Shown: piece after piece, positions 58,983 through 64,000 of the stretch
Layout: each line of letters begins with the position of its first letter
Position numbering within the stretch: the stretch's first letter is position 1
Assembly: GCA_037957365.1 (NCBI GenBank)
Contig: JARHVA010003259.1
Coordinates: forward strand, 1,587,501 to 1,651,500
Direction: 5' to 3'
Source of the DNA: Torreya grandis
Lineage: Eukaryota > Streptophyta > Pinopsida > Cupressales > Taxaceae
Length of the DNA: 64,000 bases
Position numbers and translations under genes: made by a program
The notes under the pieces: model-generated
Seen by the model: the letters and a program-made list of their open reading frames with translations, nothing else
Told to the model about the DNA's origin: nothing
Database searches by the model: none

Positions 58983-59666
58983 TGTTGGGGATCAACCAAC
59001 AATGTTGATTACTATATGAAAGCAACTAAACACAGAATTAAACTAGAATGATAAGTAACTAGAATCAAAAATAGCAAAGAACAAGAGATACAAGAAACCA
59101 CCCTGAAAACTTGTATTAAACTCTTTACAGAAGGAATACAATTGAAAAAACTTTTTTTCTTTCACACCTCTCTCAGATGTACAAATCTCTTTCTAGATCT
59201 CTTTCCCTCAAGAGCTCTCTCTCTCAATTACAATCAATTCCAACAACCTGGATTGATACACATATACAATCTTGTACTATTCAATTCAATAAGCTATGAA
59301 GATCTAATCCTATATATAATATTAGGAAACATGAGCATACAATTACAGCCATTAGATGCACCTCCTAATCAAGAGCTCTAAATAGTCTTACTAAAGATAG
59401 AGATGTGGACTTAAGACTAACACTTAATCCTACCATGCAAACATTCTGTTATATCCATGAAAATAACATTCTGGATGCACAGGTGACCGACGTCAGTCCC
59501 TGCCTATCTGCACCTGACCGACGTCGGCTGAACATAACCGATGCTGGCATCTCCTAGTCGATTCCTGATCGACGTTGGTCACTCCTGACCGACACTAGTG
59601 ACTGTGTAAATTTTGCAACTTTCAAACTCACTCATTTGGTGAAGCTTTTAGCTCCACACCTCAACA
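58983..59666 (-). repeat. 3' LTR of Copia-3 (684 bp)
   Basis: On the minus strand TGTTGAGGTGTGGAGC...GATCCCCAACA. U3 has the GACGTC-type array (about 59483-59605). TATATATAAT (59311-59320, opposite strand) is the TATA candidate. Its left flank is CCAAG; the partner flank lies outside the window. Confidence 0.92.
59483..59605 (-). repeat. GACGTC-type repeat array in the U3 of Copia-3
   Basis: Five or six degenerate units such as TGACCGACGTCAGT, TGACCGACGTCGGC, TGATCGACGTTGGT and TGACCGACACTAGT at uneven spacing of about 18-30 bp. Same motif as the coding minisatellite at 61440-61575. Confidence 0.8.
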
Positions 59667-59680
59667 ATCTCCCACTTGGA
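59667..59680 (-). promoter_or_regulatory. Polypurine tract of Copia-3
   Basis: Minus-strand TCCAAGTGGGAGAT, immediately before the LTR start TGTTGAGG. The typical plant copia form is CAAGTGGGAGATTGTTGAGG. Confidence 0.85.
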
Positions 59681-59759
59681 GATAAACAGCTGCACCAGTA
59701 CCTATACATCAACTTCTTCTAGCTCCTCCATCTTCAAACTCAATCATGAAGACCAACAA

Positions 59760-60252
59760 AAGTTGAATGAAGATTCAACTTCTATTTTGTTACTGGCTTG
59801 GTTAACATATCAGTAGGGTTCTTATCTTTATGGATCTTTTCCAGATTCAACTCACCATCCTCCAATACCTGTCTAATGAAGTGGTACCTAAGCTGTATAT
59901 GCTTGGTTCTTGAATGAAAGGCTGAATTCTTAACCAAATGAATTGCACTCTGACTATCACTGTATAATCTTCAACTCTCTTGCTCCTTTCCTAGCTCTTC
60001 CATGAACCGTGTCATCCATATCATCTCTTTGCTAGCCTCTGTGACTGCAATATATTTTGCTTCTGTAGTTGACAAGGCAACAACCTTCTGCAACTTTGAT
60101 ATCCAACGAACCGCCATTCCACCAACAGTGAAAACATATCCTGTGGTGCTCCTTCTGCCATCCAAATCACCTGCCATATCTGAATCTACATAACCATGTA
60201 GAGAAGTATTTAAACCTCCATAGCACAAATACCTACTGCTGGTCCCTCTCAA
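59760..60252 (-). pseudogene. Copia-3 RNase H
   Basis: HGYVDSDMAGDLDGRRSTTGYVF (first catalytic Asp block), then KVVALSTTEAKYIAVTEA (catalytic Glu) and, past a stop at about 59968, LYSDSQSAIHL and RTKHIQLRYHFIR. The end NPTDMLTKPV is near 59800. It removes the RNA template during cDNA synthesis. The frame continues from RT across a stop near 60270. Residues expected of the family are present, apart from the two stops. Confidence 0.87.
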
Positions 60253-60279
60253 ATATCTAAGGATCCACTAAACTGCTTT

Positions 60280-61233
60280 CTAGTGCTCCTTCCCTAGATT
60301 GGCCATATACTTACTTACAACTCCCACTGCTTGGGCAATATTCGGTCTAGTACAAACCATTGCATACATTAAGCTCCCTACTGCAGAAGCATATGGAACT
60401 TTCTTCATGTACTCTACCTCATCATATGAATTAGGACACCATTCTTTACTCAATTTAAAATGTCCAGCCAAAGGTGTGCTTACCGATTTTGCATCCTGCA
60501 TATTGAACCATTTCAACACCTTGTTCACATAATCCTCTTGAGATAAAATCAACCTATGATTTTTTCTGTCTCTCTTAATACTCATGCCAAGGATTTTATT
60601 TGCTGATCCCAAATCCTTCATGGCAAATGTGTGAGCTAATTTCACCTTAAGCTCAGAGATATCCTGTATGTGTGAACCTGCAACCAGCATATCACCTACA
60701 TATAACAACAAGATAATATATCTACCATTATCTAATCTATTAAAATACACACAATGGTTAGATTGACACCTACTGTAGCCATGCTCAGTCATAAACTTGT
60801 CAAATCTCAAATACCACTGTCTAGGAGCTTGTTTGAGGCCATACAAGCTTTTCTTCAATCTGCACACTAACTTCTCCTTACCTTTGACCTCAAATCCTTC
60901 CGGATGATCCATATATATTTCTTCATCCAAATCTCCATGAAGAAATGTTGTCTTAACATCAAGATGCTCAAGATGCAAATCCTTAATAGCAACTAAAGAC
61001 AATACAATCTGTATAGAAGTCATTTTAACTACAGGAGAAAAAATCTCACCAAAATCAATACCTAGTTTTTGTGCAAATCCTTTCACTACCAACCTGGCCT
61101 TATATCTCATCTGTCCATTCTCACCTTCCTTCAATCTATAGATGCATCTGTTCTTTAGTGTCTTCTTTCTCGCTGGCAACTCAACTAAATCCCATGTTTG
61201 GTTCTCTTTCAAGGAATCAATTTCCTCATTCAT
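60280..61233 (-). pseudogene. Copia-3 reverse transcriptase, open but with mutated active site
   Basis: 317 open codons holding the complete copia RT: TWDLVELP, YKARLVVKGFAQ, FSPVVKMTSIQ, EHLDVKTTFLHGDLDEEIYM, SLYGLKQAPRQWY, then the catalytic box, KDLGSANKILGM, and RPNIAQAVGVVS. The catalytic YVDD reads YVGD (60689-60703); loss of the first active-site Asp should abolish polymerase activity even though the frame is open. GAT to GGT is an A-to-G transition. It overlaps no other gene and continues upstream into the spacer across a stop at about 61240 (TAG where Trp/Gln is expected). Confidence 0.92.
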
Positions 61234-61245
61234 GCCTAGCTCCCA

Positions 61246-62061
61246 CTAATTCTTGGATTCCACCTGTATTGCTTCATCAAAACTCTCTGGTTCTCCACCA
61301 TCAGTAAGCAATAAATAGAATAATGAAAGGGAATATTGAATTGGAGGTTTACTTACCCTTTTTGACCTCCTGATGGGCATCTGAGACTCATTCACAACAC
61401 GCTGTCCGCCCAAATTCTCTGATAGTGACTGACCTCGGTCACTTCTAGGCCTGTAACTGGCCGACGTCAGTTCTTCCTGACCGACGTCGATTCCTTCTTG
61501 ACTGACGTCAGTCACTGTCTGATTGACATCAGTTCCTATATTGCCAACGTCGGTTCTTGCCTGACCGAGATTGGTCTCTATGTTTTCCTGTTTGTGATTA
61601 TTCTTTTCCGTGAGCTCATTTTGGACCGTCACCTCGTCCAATTCTCCATTGCTCTGCCCAAATTGATTTAGCTTCTTGACCTGATCACTATACATCACTT
61701 TTTCATTGAAAACAACATCATGGCTTCTAATTATCTTGTTAGTTCCTAGATTCCAAAACCTAAATCTGAAATCATCAGAGCCATAGCCAATAAATGTGCA
61801 CCTCATAGACTTAGCATCCAGCTTCTTTCTATTTTCCTTATCAACGTGCACAAAGGCTTCACAACCAAAAACTTTGAGAAATGAGAGATCTACCTTTTTA
61901 CCTATCCATGCCTCTTCTGGAATTCCACCATCCAGAGCTGTAGAGGGTCCTCTGTTAATTAGGTACACTATAGTATCCACAGCTTTTGCCCAAAACTCTA
62001 AGGGCAAACCAGCATGCAATCTCATACACCTTGCACGCTCCATTACTATTTTGTTCATCAT
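61246..62061 (-). pseudogene. Copia-3 integrase C-terminal half and repeat-bearing spacer
   Basis: 271 open codons. The first part is integrase after the catalytic Glu block: MERARCMRLHAGLP, FWAKAVDTIVYLIN, KVFGCEAFVHVDK, CTFIGYGSDDFRFRFWN. The second part is a charged spacer containing the 7-residue repeat (RTDVGNI, GTDVNQT, VTDVSQE, GIDVGQE). Then RRSKRVSKPPIQYS, the linker common before copia RTs. A stop just upstream (about 62063) separates it from the integrase core. Confidence 0.88.
61440..61575 (-). repeat. 21-bp coding minisatellite in the Copia-3 integrase-RT spacer
   Basis: Six near-perfect 21-bp units, each with a variant of TGACCGACGTCGGTTC. The period of exactly seven codons keeps the frame and gives xxxTDVx repeats. 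Counterpart at 541-668. Confidence 0.88.
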
Positions 62062-62079
62062 TTTAGCAACTCCATTTTT

Positions 62080-62980
62080 CTAAGGTGTCCTTGGAACCAT
62101 CCTTTGCCTACGTATTCCATGCATATAACAATACCAGTTGAACTTATAGCTGTAGAACTCACCACCATTGTCAGATCTCAGGCACTTCAATCTTCTGCCT
62201 GTTTCATTCTCAACCATAGCTTTCCAAATCTTAAACATGTCAAAAACATCATATTTCTTCTTTATACAATAGACCCATACGTTTCTTGTAGCATCATCTA
62301 TGAAAGAAACATAGTACCGTGATCCTCCAATAAAAGCAACTTGAGCTGGCCCCCACACGTCTGTGTGAACAAGCTCCAATTTGTGCTTCTTCTTTATTGA
62401 CCCAGTCTTGAGAAAACTCACTCTCTTCTATTTCCCAAAAATACAGTGCTCACAAAATTCTAGATCTATGCTTTTCAAATCTGAAAGCTTACCTTTTGAC
62501 TTAAGAATAGACACTCCCTTCTCACTCATGTGGCCAAGCCTAGGGTGCCACAACTTTGCATCCACATCTGAAGTAGATAATACAGAAGGAGAATTATCAG
62601 TAATACAATTACATAAATAGAGAGTACCTACTCTCTTACCTCTGGCCAATACAAGTGTACCCTTGGTCACCTTCCAAGATTCAACTATGAGAGTTATTGT
62701 ATAACCCTCATCCCCTAACTTTCCTGCAGAAATCAAATTCCTCTTCAAGCTGGGAACATGCATGACATCTCTCAACACCCATGTGTTGCCATTCTACATT
62801 TTTAGCTGCACTTTTCTTTTGCCAACAATTTTACAAGGTTCATCATCCCCTAAATAAACTATTCCAAAATCTCCATGGACATAGTCACTAAAATATTCTC
62901 TATTAGGGGTTGCATGGAAAGATGCACCAGAATCTAAAACCCAAGATTCTATATTATTATGCAAAGAGAATATAAGAGCA
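62080..62980 (-). pseudogene. Copia-3 protease, pre-integrase and integrase core
   Basis: Protease has an intact DSGAS (62921-62934), followed by FHATPNREYF and YLGDDEPCKIVGK. The pre-integrase block is WHPRLGHMSEKGVSILKSKG and FCEHCIFGK (62428-62778 open, 116 codons). The integrase core is at 62080-62421 (113 codons) with ELVHTDVWGPA (first Asp), YYVSFIDDATRNVWVY and RSDNGGEFYS (second Asp); the third block (catalytic Glu) is damaged around 62063. Stops occur near 62424, 62795 and 62983. Confidence 0.9.
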
Positions 62981-63048
62981 TCTTATGCAATCCTTGCAAC
63001 TTTTGCTTCTTCTTTACCTTCATGCTGATTGTCTTCTTTAGGCTTTGA

Positions 63049-63801
63049 CTAGCAATCTTTGCCTATGTGCCCTATCTTTCCACAATTCCAGCATTGTGGC
63101 TTCCTGCCATTTCTGGATTTGGATCTACCTCTCATCTTTGACTTAGACCTTGATCTCCCTTTCTTGCCCTTCTCTTTTTGCCTTCCCTTGCTCTCAAAAC
63201 TTAAAGCATTTTCTGATGCTTCCTCTGTGCTTTTCCTGCGAATTTCTTCATTCAAGATTATACTAACAACATCCTCTACTTTAAAAATATTTGAAGCAGA
63301 TGCAATATTACTAACTGTCATTACCAAGTTATGCCAGCTTTTAGGCAAAGAACATAATATTAAAAGAGCCTTCATTTCATCATCAAACACTATTTTGACT
63401 GAATTTAATTGATTTACAATTCCATGAAAATCATTTAGATGATTAGATACAGATCCACCTTCCTGCATTTGCAAATTAAATAACTACTTCATAAGATATA
63501 CCTTATTTAAAGCTGAGGGTTTTTCATATAAATTTGCTAAAGTAGTCATTAACTCTACCGTTGACTTTGCCTGTGATAAATTAGATATCACAGTAGATGC
63601 TAGACTCAATCTTATAGATCCAAGAGCCTTTCTATCAATAACTTCCCATTCTTCATCATCCATGTCTTTGGGCTTCTTTGAAACCCCACCTAACAGTAAG
63701 TATAGATCTTTCTGATATAGATAATCTTCTATCTGCATTCTCCAATGTTGATAATTCTTGCCATTAAACTTCTCTATTCTCAGTTTACTTTCTTCTGCCA
63801 T
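63049..63801 (-). pseudogene. Copia-3 Gag with zinc knuckle
   Basis: The start is ATG 63799-63801 (MAEESKLRIEKFNGKNYQHW). This is preferred over the upstream in-frame ATG because it is conserved in Copia-1 and the KFNGKNY block normally lies near the N-terminus. The Gag core follows (DEEWEVIDRKALGSIRLSLA, SALNKVYLMK), then one stop (about 63481-63483, TAG at a probable Gln), then VKIVFDDEMKALLILCSLPKSW, an Arg/Ser/Lys tail and CWNCGKIGHIGKDC at 63049-63090. One nonsense codon is the only clear lesion. Confidence 0.9.
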
Positions 63802-63890
63802 TGCTTTCTCCCACTCAAACAAAAATCCCTGTGAGTAACCTGTAATCAATACACACTAACCAGATCTGAAACACCTGTTAGTCAACTTGA

Positions 63891-63939
63891 GCTCTGATAC
63901 CACTTGTCAGGCACCTAGAACATAAATGCTCTGATACCA
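63891..63939 (-). promoter_or_regulatory. Duplicated tRNA-iMet primer-binding site of Copia-3
   Basis: Two perfect copies of TGGTATCAGAGC on the minus strand, at 63928-63939 (2 bp from the LTR) and 63891-63902, 37 bp apart. The inner copy is preceded by CTGACAAG: the LTR end of Copia-1 (CTGACA), not of this element's own LTR (CCCCAACA). Confidence 0.88.
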
Positions 63940-63941
63940 CT

Positions 63942-64000
63942 TGTTGGGGATCAACCAACAATGTTGATTACTATATGAAAGTAACTAAACATGGAATTAA
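63942..64000 (-). repeat. 5' LTR of Copia-3, first 59 bp seen (3' end of the LTR)
   Basis: Matches 58983-59041 with three transitions. The rest lies beyond the window. Confidence 0.9.

Larger units (their letters stand above)
58983..64000 (-). mobile_element. Copia-3, nearly complete Ty1/copia element, Copia-1 family
   Basis: On the minus strand: 5' LTR (starts at 63942 and leaves the window), duplicated primer site, gag, knuckle, protease, integrase, spacer, RT, RNase H, polypurine tract and 3' LTR (58983-59666). Compared with Copia-1 it is less decayed: RT is open for 317 codons and the integrase/spacer for 271. Only 59 bp of the second LTR are visible; they differ from the first at three sites, all transitions. 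It interrupts the unidentified frame at 58005-58982. Confidence 0.93.

Noticed and set aside
1..64000. CRISPR array, tRNA/rRNA genes, bacterial-type operons or ribosome-binding sites
   Set aside because: The repeats seen are LTRs, minisatellites or hairpins without CRISPR-like spacer structure; no tRNA cloverleaf or rRNA core was recognised; the sequence is plant nuclear in character.

Overview
The window looks like intergenic DNA of a seed plant with a large, repeat-rich genome. The evidence is low G+C, several Ty1/copia and Ty3/gypsy lineages nested in one another, primer-binding sites of the plant initiator-Met tRNA type, and plant-style TATA boxes inside LTRs. A conifer or another giant-genome plant is a reasonable guess, but I cannot name a species. 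I found no convincing host protein gene, tRNA, rRNA or CRISPR. All recognisable coding sequence is retrotransposon gag or pol, and almost all of it is broken.

Layout. (1) 1-3630: a minus-strand copia element (Copia-1, Tnt1/Tork-like) cut by the window start; its 5' LTR is 2991-3630. (2) 3631-11465: AT-rich sequence without recognisable genes, with a degenerate palindromic tandem repeat at 10564-10868. (3) 11466-21056: a plus-strand gag-only copia-type element with 2.7-kb LTRs and a multi-zinc-knuckle Gag but no pol. (4) 23095-55990: one old plus-strand Ty3/gypsy element (host gypsy), split into three pieces by two insertions. (4a) 23646-40778, inside its gag: a 17.1-kb tandem array of a gag-only gypsy derivative, ordered LTR1-int1-LTR2-LTR3-int2-LTR4-int3-LTR5 and bounded by a single 5-bp target duplication, GTTTA. 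(4b) 42869-52558, between its protease and RT: a tandem pair of copia elements (Copia-2) ordered LTR-int-LTR-int-LTR. (5) 56258-57399: a solo LTR of the Copia-1/Copia-3 family with a perfect AAAGA duplication. (6) 58005-58982: a decayed unidentified open frame, interrupted by (7) 58983-64000: a second minus-strand element of the Copia-1 family (Copia-3), nearly complete, whose 5' LTR runs off the window.

The most interesting points concern the elements' own biology. The LTR2/LTR3 junction in the 17-kb array reads like a two-LTR circle or cDNA end-joining junction. Each of its five LTRs carries a ladder of five GC-rich hairpins upstream of a conserved inverted repeat and TATA box. The Copia-1/Copia-3 family carries the same GACGTC-type repeat in its U3 and, as a 21-bp (7-codon) repeat, in its pol spacer; it also has a duplicated primer-binding site with a fossil LTR end between the copies. 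Relative order of events: the host gypsy inserted first, the array and Copia-2 later. Internal stops are often CAG/CAA/TGG to stop, consistent with long-term cytosine methylation and deamination.
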